Source of the DNA: Aquirufa beregesia
GTDB taxonomy: Bacteria; Bacteroidota; Bacteroidia; Cytophagales; Spirosomataceae
Reading direction: 5' to 3'
DNA: 64,000 nt
Assembly (NCBI RefSeq): GCF_011090385.1
Contig: NZ_SEWW01000005.1
Location: 1-64,000, forward strand
Under the pieces are notes generated by a model that was not told where the DNA came from, did not search any database, and saw only the letters and a list, made by a program, of their open reading frames with translations. Within the stretch, counting starts at the first letter, position 1, and the number at the start of each line of letters is the position of its first letter. This document shows, piece by piece, positions 26,341 through 35,471 of the stretch. Both the position numbers and the translations under genes were made by a program.

Positions 26341-27932
26341 TGAAGGAAAATTTAAAAATGAAACGTAATATGAAATTCAAAATAGATTCCAAAATAAAGA
26401 AAGTGGCCCTAGGTGGGGTGCTTTTATTGGGGCAGTTTGGTTGTTCTGATTTCTTGGTTGAAAAAGCACCATCGAATCTAACACCAGATGCTTTTTATCA
26501 AATTCCTGATCATGCAGAAGCTGCTTTAGCTTCAGTTTATGCTGATACTAGATTCATGGGAGGTGGAGCAGGTATATTTTCGTCCAACTGGCAGTTATTA
26601 GAAGCTTTAACTGGAACTTCGACAACAGAAACAGCACAAAATTCTGACCTAAACAACCTGTATGGTTTGGTACATGATCCAAACACCATTCATGTAGTTA
26701 ACTACTGGAATGGTTTATATAAGGTGATAGCTCAGGCCAATCAAGTGTTAGAAAAAGTGCCACCAATCACTCCTATGGATGAAAATCAAAAGAAGAAAAT
26801 CTTAGGAGAAGCTCGTTTTTTGAGATCATGGGCTTATTTTCAAGCCGTTCAATTATGGGGTGACATTCCTTTAATCACCAAACCTCAAACAGCGGGTTCT
26901 GATGATTTCTTGCCATCCAGAGCTCCTGTGGAAAGCGTATACAAATTGATTGTGGATGATTTATTAGAAGCAGAAAAAGCGGGTTTACCTTGGATGGATG
27001 TAAGTGGTCGAGTTTGCTTGGCTGCTGTAAAAGCACAATTAGGTAAAGTTTATTTAACCATGGCTGGCTTCCCATTAAATAAAGGTGCTGCCTATTATAA
27101 ATTATCTGCGGATAAATCTTTGGAAGTAATTACGTACGCCAATGCCAACCCATCAGTAATTAATTTGTTCCCAACTTACAAAGATGTGCATACCGAAGGC
27201 TTAAAAAATCGTCTGGAGCATTTGTTTATGATTCAATGTAATACCTTGGTTGCAGGTAATTTTATGGGAAACTTTTTCCCCAACTTTAAACCTGTGACCT
27301 ATTCAGGACCGGGTGGTACAGGAAGCTCCGTTCCAACGATTGCATTTTATAATTCGTATGAAAAGGGAGATTTAAGAGCGAAAAATCAGGATGGCTATTT
27401 TTATACGAGCTATTTTACTAATGGAAATGGTGCATCATTTGATTTAGGAGCACCTTATGTATTTAAACATTTTAATCAGAAAGCTAATGGTTCAGCTGGT
27501 TCTGCAGGGACTCGTTTAGATAATTTAAACGTTCCACAAATTCGCTATGCTGAAGTCCTCTTGAATTTTGCTGAAGCTCAAAATGAGGTTGGAGGCCCTT
27601 CTCAAGCGGCATATGATGCGTTCAAGCGAATTCGTGATCGGGCAACTTTGGAAACTCTAGGTTTAGGAAGCTATACAGCTGCCAGCTTTAGAGAAGCGGT
27701 TTGGGTAGAGCGTTGGCATGAATTGTGCTATGAGCAGATAACTTGGTTTGATATGGTTCGTCTGCGTAAAGTGTACAATGAAACCACGGGTAAATTTGAC
27801 AGTTTTGTTGGTCATGTGAATTTAAGTTCCAATAGACCTTTACTAGAAAAGCATCTATTATTACCTCTAGGAAAACAAGAAATGTTAAATAATCCTAATT
27901 TGAAACCTCAAAATCCAGGATATCCTAATTAG
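26340..27932 (+). CDS. SusD/RagB-family glycan-binding outer-membrane lipoprotein
   Basis: The 530-residue protein has an extended N-terminus, then a lipoprotein signal VALGGVLLLGQFGC with lipid-anchored Cys about residue 36. A SusD TPR-rich domain follows, with family blocks EARFLRSWAYFQAVQLWGD and RYAEVLLNFAEAQNE, and RWHELCYEQITWFDMVRLR near the C-terminus. ATGs at codons 7 and 11 are alternative starts that give a more usual lipoprotein signal length. It overlaps susC by one base and ends at a strong terminator, so the operon is just susCD. Confidence 0.95.
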   Translation: MKENLKMKRNMKFKIDSKIKKVALGGVLLLGQFGCSDFLVEKAPSNLTPDAFYQIPDHAEAALASVYADTRFMGGGAGIFSSNWQLLEALTGTSTTETAQNSDLNNLYGLVHDPNTIHVVNYWNGLYKVIAQANQVLEKVPPITPMDENQKKKILGEARFLRSWAYFQAVQLWGDIPLITKPQTAGSDDFLPSRAPVESVYKLIVDDLLEAEKAGLPWMDVSGRVCLAAVKAQLGKVYLTMAGFPLNKGAAYYKLSADKSLEVITYANANPSVINLFPTYKDVHTEGLKNRLEHLFMIQCNTLVAGNFMGNFFPNFKPVTYSGPGGTGSSVPTIAFYNSYEKGDLRAKNQDGYFYTSYFTNGNGASFDLGAPYVFKHFNQKANGSAGSAGTRLDNLNVPQIRYAEVLLNFAEAQNEVGGPSQAAYDAFKRIRDRATLETLGLGSYTAASFREAVWVERWHELCYEQITWFDMVRLRKVYNETTGKFDSFVGHVNLSSNRPLLEKHLLLPLGKQEMLNNPNLKPQNPGYPN

Positions 27933-27955
27933 TAAATTAGATTTGAGTGATGTTG

Positions 27956-27987
27956 AAAAGGAGGGCAAATTTTGCCCTCCTTTTTTT
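27956..27987 (+). terminator. Terminator of susCD
   Basis: A GGAGGGC / GCCCTCC stem extended by A/T pairs, with a 7-nt AAATTTT loop and a T7 run. It lies 24 nt after the susD stop. Confidence 0.93.
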
Positions 27988-28007
27988 CAAAAAGAGAGTC
28001 AAGCGAT

Positions 28008-28042
28008 AAAAAAATCGCTTAACATTTGATATGCTAAGCGAT
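28008..28042 (-). terminator. Terminator of oxidoreductase 2
   Basis: On the minus strand ATCGCTTA / TAAGCGAT form an 8-bp stem (28035-28042 with 28014-28021) followed by seven T. It lies 27 nt after the stop of the Gfo/Idh/MocA gene. With the susCD terminator it insulates two converging units. Confidence 0.8.
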
Positions 28043-28068
28043 GAGGAGAATGATTCATATTGGTCTAT

Positions 28069-29430
28069 TTACCAACCTTTTCTATATTTTCTTTGAATGT
28101 ATTTATTTGCCTCAGGATAATTAGGGAACTTCAATTTTTTGGCATCCCAAACTAGTAGTTGATCAGGTACACGTATGGCTACCGTTCCTAATAAGACGGC
28201 TTCAGTCATAGGCCCAGATTGAGCAAAATGGGATTCTGTTTTTTCACCTCCCAGGCAAGCATCTGCAAAATGATGGTAATGGTTTCTATCTGGCTTAGTA
28301 GGTATATTTGCTCCTTTGAATTTGGTTTCAGGTAAAAGAACGGGCATTTTTTGATGAGGAATCAAAAGTGCACCCTCAGTTCCGATAATCATGGCTGATT
28401 CAGCGGGATAGTCCGTTTCGGAAAAAAGGGCTCTAATTTCTTTTGGAGGATAAAATTCACCATCAAACCACTCTACTGTAAGTTTGTCTGATGCTGTTTT
28501 TTCATTTCCAGGGAATATCCAAGTAATATGATTTCCTTGAGGCCATGTATCAGCTCTTCTTTCAGGAGATTCTTGCCAAGATTTTTGTACTTCTGCTATG
28601 ACTGAAATAGGATTTTTTATGTCCAATCCTTTCCAGACTGCATCAAATATGTGACATCCAATATCTCCCGACCAACCTGTTCCAAAATCTTGCCAAGTTC
28701 GCCAAATTGCCTGATGATAGATATTGGGTACATAAGGTCTCATGGGGGCCGTACCTATCCAATTGTCCCAGTGTAGGTGATTAGGCGGAGTTTCTATTCC
28801 TTGTGTTGGCCTTGGGCCTACATGACGGTATTTTGCAACAGCTCCAGGTCTATTAGAACATAAATAGGCATGTTTTACTTTTCCGATTATTCCCGATTTC
28901 AATAATTCTACTCCCGTTCTATCACCCGAAGTAGAAGCAACTTGTGTTCCTAACTGTGTAACAACTCCTGCTTTGATGGCTTCTAAAGTTAGGATACGAA
29001 CTTCAGCGACGTCATGACACATAGGTTTTTGGCAATACACATGTTTACGTCTTCGAATAGCTTCAATGGCTATGACAAAATGATTATGGTCAGGAACGGA
29101 GACATTGACCGAATCTATTTTATCACTTTCTTGTTTGAACATCTCACGCCAATCCGTATAAGTTCGCGCATGGGGTAATATTTCTGAAGCTCTTTTTAGA
29201 TTATTTTCATCTACATCGCAAAGAGCAACAATGTCAACATGGGTATGCTTTTTGAACTGATTGAGGTCTCCCCAGCCCATTCCACCTACTCCAATGCATG
29301 CATGTTGTAAACGACCGCTTGCTGAGGCGGCTTTGACGGGATGTCCTAATAAAACGGGAGCTGCTAAAGCGGCCGTGGCAGCCTTCAGAAGAAAGTGTCT
29401 TCTTGAGTCTAATTGATTTTTGTTTTTCAT
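28069..29430 (-). CDS. Tat-exported Gfo/Idh/MocA family oxidoreductase 2
   Basis: The 453-residue protein has a twin-arginine signal (S-R-R-H-F-L-L-K at 9-16) and the Rossmann motif ACIGVGGMGWGD. A catalytic-lysine motif in which the usual E-K-P is Q134-K135-P136 follows in VYCQKPMCHDV. The C-terminal domain has the large beta-sheet seen in extracytoplasmic members. It is diverged from the first oxidoreductase (21275-22708), and together they bracket susCD. Function is probably oxidation of a sugar or glycoside with tightly bound NAD(P). It has its own terminator and no cotranscribed neighbour. Confidence 0.9.
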   Translation of the reverse strand: MKNKNQLDSRRHFLLKAATAALAAPVLLGHPVKAASASGRLQHACIGVGGMGWGDLNQFKKHTHVDIVALCDVDENNLKRASEILPHARTYTDWREMFKQESDKIDSVNVSVPDHNHFVIAIEAIRRRKHVYCQKPMCHDVAEVRILTLEAIKAGVVTQLGTQVASTSGDRTGVELLKSGIIGKVKHAYLCSNRPGAVAKYRHVGPRPTQGIETPPNHLHWDNWIGTAPMRPYVPNIYHQAIWRTWQDFGTGWSGDIGCHIFDAVWKGLDIKNPISVIAEVQKSWQESPERRADTWPQGNHITWIFPGNEKTASDKLTVEWFDGEFYPPKEIRALFSETDYPAESAMIIGTEGALLIPHQKMPVLLPETKFKGANIPTKPDRNHYHHFADACLGGEKTESHFAQSGPMTEAVLLGTVAIRVPDQLLVWDAKKLKFPNYPEANKYIQRKYRKGW

Positions 29431-29530
29431 TAGTTTAGAGATTTTAATTCCTTATTTATGGAAATTTTTATATCTCTAATAATAGAAAAAAAAGAGGAAT
29501 AATTTATACTTTTCTGTGAGTATTTTGTGC

Positions 29531-29588
29531 CAAAAAACAAAAAAATAGGGATAAATCCAGCTAGAATCATTCCTGCGATTTATCCCTA
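29531..29588 (-). terminator. Terminator of phosphatase paralogue 2
   Basis: A perfect 12-bp stem TAGGGATAAATC (29546-29557) / GATTTATCCCTA (29577-29588) with a 19-nt loop. On the minus strand it is followed by T7-G-T6. It lies directly after the phosphatase stop codon. Confidence 0.85.
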
Positions 29589-29594
29589 ATCTGT

Positions 29595-30884
29595 TTAATT
29601 TTTTCTGATCGAAAATTGATCATGAATTTCGCCATCACTACCTAACCATACTGCATCTAATTTGGTCTTGGTGATATCTAAAATCATCGATCCTCCAATT
29701 TTATTATTTGAATAAATAGCTGATTTTAAGGGGAATCCTTCTCTTTGACCACCTAATTGACCTCCAGATCCATTGACTATGTAAATAACGCCTTGGCCTT
29801 CTTTTCCTACTACATACTGATTAGGCGCTGTTGTTTTTTCTACAATATGTTTAGAGGCGTCAAAAGTAGCATTGATTCCATAATGTCCTTTCAAAGGGTG
29901 CGTACGTTCGTATACATGGCTATGTCCAGCCATCACAATATCCACCTTATATTTTTCAAATAAAGGGTTTACATGTTGTCTCATGTTAACCATGTCTTTC
30001 TCCGTATCAGAATCATGGGAACCTTTGGAATAAGGAGGTTTATGAAAATAGACGATGGTCCAAGGCAGTTTATTCGCTGCCAAATCCTTTTCTAACCACT
30101 CATATTGAGCCCCTTTGCCATCCATTACTTGAAGACCAGATGGCTCCATCAATTCTGAATCGATCGATACTAAATGGACCTGACCATAATTGACGGAATA
30201 GTAGGACTCATTACCTGAGGGCAGTCCACCCAATTCACCTTGTACAGGCATGCTGAATATCTTAAAATAAGGAGGCTCAGATGGATTATGCTTACCTGCA
30301 TAATCATGGTTTCCTGGTGCAGGATATAAGTTTAAGTTTTGGAAAAACTCATCCTGATAAATTGGGAAAACCTTCTTTTGGTATTCCTCATCTAAACCCT
30401 TGCTATACGCATTATCTCCTAACCAAATCCAAGCATCTGGTCGGTGGTTTTTGGTATAATTCACCACGGCATTTTTAACCTCTAATTGGTTTTTAGAGCC
30501 AGAACCAAAATCCCCTAATGCCCAAATTCGAACCGCTTGAGTAGAACCCAATTTAGGAGCGGTCAGGATAAATCTTTTTTCTGAACCTGCTTCCATGGTT
30601 TTATGATCACCGATGGTATAGTAGTATTTTTTGTTGGGTTTTAAACCTGTGATGATGACTTCGTGGTCTACCACAGCCTGCTTACCTTCGATTACTTTAG
30701 TGAGCTTGTTGGGGTTTTCGCCATAGACAACCCGACTGTCAGTAGCCTGTTCTGTCCGCCAGCGAATGATTCCTTGGCTAGGACTAACACTTTGTAAATA
30801 GGGCCCTCGAACTATTTGAGCAAAAGCCGTAATATGAATTAAAAAGAAGCAAATAACGAATAAGAATGGTCTTTGTGTTTTCAT
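29595..30884 (-). CDS. Purple-acid-phosphatase-like metallophosphoesterase, exported (paralogue 2)
   Basis: The 429-residue protein has a signal peptide ending HITAFAQ, an N-terminal fibronectin-III-like domain and a calcineurin-like domain. Motifs are ALGDFGSG, LGDNAY, PGNHDY, FHKPPYSKGSHD and AGHSHVYER. It shares domain order, length and long identical blocks (for example DLAANKLPWTIVYFH) with the enzyme at 12181-13452, so the two are paralogues from within this lineage. All metal ligands are present. It is monocistronic, with a promoter and a terminator of its own. Confidence 0.9.
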   Translation of the reverse strand: MKTQRPFLFVICFFLIHITAFAQIVRGPYLQSVSPSQGIIRWRTEQATDSRVVYGENPNKLTKVIEGKQAVVDHEVIITGLKPNKKYYYTIGDHKTMEAGSEKRFILTAPKLGSTQAVRIWALGDFGSGSKNQLEVKNAVVNYTKNHRPDAWIWLGDNAYSKGLDEEYQKKVFPIYQDEFFQNLNLYPAPGNHDYAGKHNPSEPPYFKIFSMPVQGELGGLPSGNESYYSVNYGQVHLVSIDSELMEPSGLQVMDGKGAQYEWLEKDLAANKLPWTIVYFHKPPYSKGSHDSDTEKDMVNMRQHVNPLFEKYKVDIVMAGHSHVYERTHPLKGHYGINATFDASKHIVEKTTAPNQYVVGKEGQGVIYIVNGSGGQLGGQREGFPLKSAIYSNNKIGGSMILDITKTKLDAVWLGSDGEIHDQFSIRKN

Positions 30885-30909
30885 GTTGTCAAATAGGTTT
30901 TTGAATGCG

Positions 30910-30938
30910 CAATATTACGGATTTATATCAAAGCCAAA
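30910..30938 (-). promoter_or_regulatory. Promoter of phosphatase paralogue 2
   Basis: On the minus strand TTTG (30938 to 30935) and TAATATTG (30917 to 30910), separated by 17 nt, fit the Bacteroidota -33 TTTG and -7 TAnnTTTG pattern with one mismatch. The start codon follows after 25 nt. Confidence 0.45.
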
Positions 30939-31045
30939 TGATGGGAATGTAAAATTTTCGAAATCGACTCATGTCTTTCTTGTAGGACATATTAACCCAA
31001 TACAAATTTTTATTATATTAGTACAATATTCTAAACCTTTCAAAC

Positions 31046-31909
31046 ATGCAAGCTAATTTTTTATCAGCGGTATTACTTCCTTTGGCCCTGGCCATCATTA
31101 TGATGGGATTAGGCCTTTCCTTACAAGTAGCAGATTTTAAACGGGTTGTCACTTTTCCCAAGGCAGTCGTGCTGGGTCTGTTTTGTCAGATGATTTTACT
31201 TCCAGTTATTTGTTATTTTATTGCCTTAGGCTTTGGACTTTCTCCCGAATTGGCTGTAGGATTAATGTTATTATCTGCTTCACCAGGTGGCCCAACGGCT
31301 AATTTATATTCTCATATTTCCAAGGGTGATGTAGCTTTGAATGTTACCTTGACCGCCTTAAATAGTTTGATTTCTGTATTTTCCATTACCATCATTGTGA
31401 ATTTTGCCATGAAACAATTCATGCAGTCGGATCAATATGTCCCATTACAATTTTCTAAAGTAATGGAAGTGGTCATGATTGTGTTATTGCCTGTTTCCAT
31501 TGGAATGATTGTTCGGTCAAAGTTTTCCAAATTGGCAGCGACTCTGGATAAACCTGTTAAAATAGCCTCGGCCATCTTTTTAACCTTGGTCATTGTGTTA
31601 ACCATTATAAAAGAAAAGAATCATATTGTAGATGATTTCAAAGCGGTGGGATTAGCTACCTTGACGTTAAATGTAGCCAGCATGGCCATTGGTTATTTTG
31701 TTCCTTTGTTTTTTCAACTAGGCAAAAAGCAAGCCATCGCTATCGGGATGGAAATTGGCATTCATAATGGTACTTTAGCCATCTTCATTGCCTTGACTGT
31801 TATTGGAAATAGTACCATGAGCATTCCTCCAGTTATTTATAGTCTTTTGATGTTCTTTACGGCTGCCATTTTTGGATATTTGGTCAATATTGGCAGAAAA
31901 GAAGCTTAA
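31046..31909 (+). CDS. Bile acid:sodium symporter family permease 1
   Basis: The 287-residue protein has about nine to ten membrane helices and the BASS-family core S-A-S-P-G-G-P-T-A-N-L-Y near residue 82, matched later by the G-M-E-I-G-I-H-N-G-T-L-A crossover segment near 235. The family couples sodium to uptake of organic anions (bile acids, pantoate, pyruvate, sulfonates), so the substrate cannot be read from sequence. It differs from the second family member at 42516-43439. It stands alone between a phosphatase and a PqaA-like gene. Confidence 0.88.
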   Translation: MQANFLSAVLLPLALAIIMMGLGLSLQVADFKRVVTFPKAVVLGLFCQMILLPVICYFIALGFGLSPELAVGLMLLSASPGGPTANLYSHISKGDVALNVTLTALNSLISVFSITIIVNFAMKQFMQSDQYVPLQFSKVMEVVMIVLLPVSIGMIVRSKFSKLAATLDKPVKIASAIFLTLVIVLTIIKEKNHIVDDFKAVGLATLTLNVASMAIGYFVPLFFQLGKKQAIAIGMEIGIHNGTLAIFIALTVIGNSTMSIPPVIYSLLMFFTAAIFGYLVNIGRKEA

Positions 31910-32014
31910 GATTGTTTGTTTTTGCTAGAATAGTTTACTTTTTGGAAAGTTTAATTAACTTATTCTGTCATTTTATGCTATTATTTTGTGGTGTATTTAA
32001 CCAATATACACTCC

Positions 32015-33373
32015 ATGAAATTGATGCCCTCCTTTTTGCTTAAAAACACCTTACTAATTGTACTCATTAGTAGTGCGGTTTTGGCACAAAAACCAAAAAT
32101 TACGCCGGAGACAGCATTGACTTCTTACATTCATAATGGAGATGCATCGTATCAATGGGAAGTGAGAGATTCTTCCAAAATTGGTTCGACTACGGCCTAT
32201 CAGTTGATTTTGACCTCTCAAAAATGGAGAGAATATACATGGCGTCATCAATTGACCATTTTCGTTCCTAAGGAAATTAAATACCAAGATGCCATGTTGT
32301 TTATTTCAGGTGGCTCAAACAAAAACGAACGACCCAATTTCGTAGCCGATGAGCGTCTGTGGCCTATATTAGCCAATATTTCAGATAAAAATAAAGCGAT
32401 TGTTTCTTTGATTCGTCAAGTTCCTAATCAACCATTGTATGGGGATAAAACAGAAGATGAATTGATTTCATATACCTTACATCAATTCAAAGAAACCAAA
32501 GATTATACCTGGCCTTTGCTTTTTCCTATGGTGAAATCAGCGGTTAGAGGGATGGATGCAGTGCAGGAGTTTAGTCAAAAGCGCATCAAAACGAAAGTGG
32601 GGGGATTTGTGATTTCTGGATTTTCAAAAAGAGGTTGGACCACTTGGTTAACGGGTGCTATCGACGATTCAAGAGTCAAGGCCATAGGTCCTATGGTGAT
32701 TGATATGTTGAACATGCCAGCTACCTTAGATTATCAGTTTAAAACCTATGGAGAGTACAGTATTCAAATACAAGATTATGTGAGTTTGGGAATCCCTCAA
32801 GGGAAAGACACCCCAGATGGAAAAACATTAACCGCCTTAGTAGATCCTTTTTCTTATCGTGCCAAATTGAAGGTGCCTAAGACCTTATTCATTGGAACAA
32901 ACGATGAATATTGGACAGTGGATGCCATCAAACATTATTACGATCAGATTCCTGGTAAAAACATGATTCATTATGTACCCAATGCGGGTCATGATTTAGC
33001 GGGAGGAAAACAAGCTTTTGAAGCTCTAAGTGGATTTTTTGCGAATACCATTCAAGGGAGAGAATATCCTGTTTGTACTTGGAATACAGCATCCACCCAA
33101 GTAGGTGCTGAGCTAAAGGTACAAGTAGCCACGCAAGATTTAGTGGAAGCTACTTTGTGGGAAACTACCTCTATGGACAGAGATTTTAGAAATAATTTAT
33201 GGCTTAGTTCACGAGTGAAATTGGAGAATTTGCCTCAACTAAAATTGACCAAAGAATATCCTAAAAAAGGATATCAGGCCTTTTATTTGGATTTGAAATA
33301 CAAAGATGCCTCTGGCGGAAATTATACCATTAGTACTCGTGTATTTGTGACAGATACTGAAAAGATTTTATAA
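32015..33373 (+). CDS. PhoPQ-activated pathogenicity-related (PqaA-like) alpha/beta-hydrolase
   Basis: The protein is about 452 residues from the ATG at 32015, which starts a clear signal peptide (MKLMPSFLLKNTLLIVLISS). An in-frame ATG at 31988 adds nine residues unlike a signal. The sequence follows the PqaA family: P-E-T-A-L-T-S-Y near the mature N-terminus, a nucleophile-elbow-like G-F-V-I-S-G-F-S-K-R-G-W-T-T-W, and a later HDLAGG histidine segment. PqaA was named from Salmonella but is common in environmental bacteria, and its reaction is not established. A strong terminator follows. Confidence 0.85.
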   Translation: MKLMPSFLLKNTLLIVLISSAVLAQKPKITPETALTSYIHNGDASYQWEVRDSSKIGSTTAYQLILTSQKWREYTWRHQLTIFVPKEIKYQDAMLFISGGSNKNERPNFVADERLWPILANISDKNKAIVSLIRQVPNQPLYGDKTEDELISYTLHQFKETKDYTWPLLFPMVKSAVRGMDAVQEFSQKRIKTKVGGFVISGFSKRGWTTWLTGAIDDSRVKAIGPMVIDMLNMPATLDYQFKTYGEYSIQIQDYVSLGIPQGKDTPDGKTLTALVDPFSYRAKLKVPKTLFIGTNDEYWTVDAIKHYYDQIPGKNMIHYVPNAGHDLAGGKQAFEALSGFFANTIQGREYPVCTWNTASTQVGAELKVQVATQDLVEATLWETTSMDRDFRNNLWLSSRVKLENLPQLKLTKEYPKKGYQAFYLDLKYKDASGGNYTISTRVFVTDTEKIL

Positions 33374-33397
33374 TAAACCTCTAACCTATGAAAACCG

Positions 33398-33440
33398 ATC
33401 AGGGCAGATGTCGAAAGATGTTTGCCCTGATTTTTTTTTG
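33398..33440 (+). terminator. Terminator of the PqaA-like gene
   Basis: A 9-bp stem ATCAGGGCA / TGCCCTGAT with a 16-nt loop and a run of nine T. The T-run ends just before the convergent CPBP gene. Confidence 0.9.
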
Positions 33441-33441
33441 C

Positions 33442-34605
33442 CTATTTGATGGTATGTAAAGAAAATAGAAATTCCGAACAGTTGACCAAGCAATGTACCA
33501 AAGCGGCATAGAAGACATTTTTAGTTTTAATGTAGGTATATCCATAAGCCCAACCAGCTACGCTAGCTAAGCCCACAAATATGACGGAACCCGCATGGAA
33601 ATGTACTAGGCCAAAAAACATACTGGTGATAGCCAGTGAGGTATAGGTTCCGGTTTTAGCCACCTGGTTTTTCTCCAAGAAATAAGCACCAGCAAAAAGA
33701 GATATACTGATTAAACCTGGAAACCAGAATAAGTCTTTATACATGGCGTAACCTGTATAGAAACTCAGAATCGTGAAAATTAGGGCTCCCCATGTCCAAA
33801 AGACTTTCCAGTTGGCCATTAGGGCTATTTTTTTGGCCAAAATATTTTGAATTAAGCCTCTGAAAAACAGTTCCTCAAATAGGGCGGTACCAATATAAAC
33901 CCGTATTAATTCTCGAATGGCGGCAGGAATCAAAATCCAGGCAAAAGCTTGGAAGGGTTGTGAGATATTGAAATTCCAAACAATACCGATGATATAGACA
34001 AATCCAAGAAAGGAGATCCAAGAACCTAAGGCAACGCTGACATGGGACCATTTCCAGCTAGGATAAAAGCCTACATCAGGTAATTTTCTTACTACGGTAA
34101 AAGCATAGGCGGCTCCTAAAATAAGTACGATTTTTTGGACAGAACTGAAGCCATCTGTTTCCCAAGGAATATCGCTATTACCCGGAAAATGGATGATGGT
34201 CGAAGGAATTAATATCAATAAAAGGATGATTAAATCAGACCATGAAGCTTCTTGCTTGGGAAAGGCTAGAAATGCTAAAGTTGGAAATAGGTACAGGAAG
34301 AAATAAAGACCAGAGCTTCCAATGAAAGGGTTGATGCCATGAAGTAAGTAATGGCTGGTGAGCAATGAAAATAAAAAGAGAGGAACCCATAAGGCCCTCT
34401 CTTTTTTTAGATGATAAAAATCTTGCAGCTTTTCTACTACTGCGGGCCTTCCTAAAGTGAAGATGAAGGCATATAAAACAAGAAAATAGCCACTTGAAAT
34501 CAGAAGCTCTTGGCTGGAGACATCTTTATTTAAATAGAGGAATACCGCATAAAGCAATGCCGTCATGATACCCCCCTGTTGGATTGATTTCGAATAGCTG
34601 TTCAT
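33442..34605 (-). CDS. CPBP-family intramembrane metalloprotease
   Basis: The 387-residue polytopic membrane protein carries the three CPBP (Rce1/CAAX-like) motifs in order: E-E-L-F-F-R-G near residue 242, F-G-L-V-H-F near 332 and H-C-L-V-N near 371. These form the glutamate/histidine metal or catalytic site inside the membrane. It has more N-terminal helices than the minimal family. Targets are unknown. It starts 2 nt after the sugar-epimerase stop and is the third gene of the ThuA operon, an unusual partner for sugar enzymes. Confidence 0.88.
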   Translation of the reverse strand: MNSYSKSIQQGGIMTALLYAVFLYLNKDVSSQELLISSGYFLVLYAFIFTLGRPAVVEKLQDFYHLKKERALWVPLFLFSLLTSHYLLHGINPFIGSSGLYFFLYLFPTLAFLAFPKQEASWSDLIILLLILIPSTIIHFPGNSDIPWETDGFSSVQKIVLILGAAYAFTVVRKLPDVGFYPSWKWSHVSVALGSWISFLGFVYIIGIVWNFNISQPFQAFAWILIPAAIRELIRVYIGTALFEELFFRGLIQNILAKKIALMANWKVFWTWGALIFTILSFYTGYAMYKDLFWFPGLISISLFAGAYFLEKNQVAKTGTYTSLAITSMFFGLVHFHAGSVIFVGLASVAGWAYGYTYIKTKNVFYAALVHCLVNCSEFLFSLHTIK

Positions 34606-34607
34606 AT

Positions 34608-35441
34608 TTATCCGATGAATTTTTGAATATGATGATAACTCTTCAAGATCAATTCTTCCTCTGTACTGTAGTTTTTACGCCAAATACAGGCAGCCGGAAG
34701 CAAAGGAGTGAAGGCCTCGACCACTAACCAACCTTTGTAATTCATTTTATCTAAACTTTCAAATACATTGACCCAATGTACTTGACCTTCTCCTAAGGTA
34801 GCGCGGGTGTTTTCTGACAACTGAAAATGACCTATTTCATCAGCAATGCGGATCATAGCCTCCCCGGTATTGAATTCTTCAATATGGGCATGGAAAGTAT
34901 CAAACATGATTTTAACGCTCGGGTGATTGATGGCTTTCACTAGACTATACAGTTGATCAGCGGAGCTAACTACATAGTTTTCAAATCTGTTCAAATATTC
35001 TAAGCCTAGCATCACTTGCTTTTCTTGAGCGTGCTCCGCTAAGTCCAGCATACTTTCTTTGGACCAGTCTAATTCCTGTTGGGTAGGTGCTGCCCCTGAA
35101 AATACACCCAAGGCTGAATGGTAAGGCCCAGATAACCAAGTCGCACCTAAATAGGCAGTGACATCCACGGCTTTTTTAAGAAATTCTACTCCATTTTTTC
35201 GTACGGCTGGATCCGATGAAATGGTATTTCGATCAGCACCTAAAAATGTGACAGTAAAGACCTCTAAACCTAATCGGTCTATTTCCTCTTTCCAAGGTTT
35301 CCAATAAGCCAAATCTGTTTCAAAAATGGGAATTTCGACACCAGTATAACCTACTTCTTTGATGTAAGATAAATGAGGGATTAGTGATTCATTCATGTCG
35401 GGTCCGTAAACCAACATGTTCATTGCAACGGGATATTTCAT
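34608..35441 (-). CDS. Sugar phosphate isomerase/epimerase (xylose isomerase-like TIM barrel)
   Basis: The 277-residue protein lacks a signal peptide, so it is cytoplasmic. It matches the AP-endonuclease-2/tagatose-3-epimerase family: YTGVEIPIFE near the N-terminus, a metal-ligand GLEYLNRFENY glutamate, MFDTFHAHIEE (D-x-x-H) and the C-terminal WLVVEAF glutamate. Such enzymes epimerise keto-sugars, and some act on 3-keto-glycosides. It lies 30 nt downstream of the ThuA gene and 2 nt upstream of the CPBP gene, so it is in the same operon. This gene pair recurs in sugar-oxidation loci. Confidence 0.88.
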   Translation of the reverse strand: MKYPVAMNMLVYGPDMNESLIPHLSYIKEVGYTGVEIPIFETDLAYWKPWKEEIDRLGLEVFTVTFLGADRNTISSDPAVRKNGVEFLKKAVDVTAYLGATWLSGPYHSALGVFSGAAPTQQELDWSKESMLDLAEHAQEKQVMLGLEYLNRFENYVVSSADQLYSLVKAINHPSVKIMFDTFHAHIEEFNTGEAMIRIADEIGHFQLSENTRATLGEGQVHWVNVFESLDKMNYKGWLVVEAFTPLLPAACIWRKNYSTEEELILKSYHHIQKFIG

Positions 35442-35471
35442 ATATAATGAGTGATTTATGTCAATATGTGA

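Noticed and set aside
32015-33373. PqaA-like gene as a virulence factor
   Set aside because: The family name comes from Salmonella regulation; homologues are common in free-living bacteria and nothing else here suggests pathogenicity.
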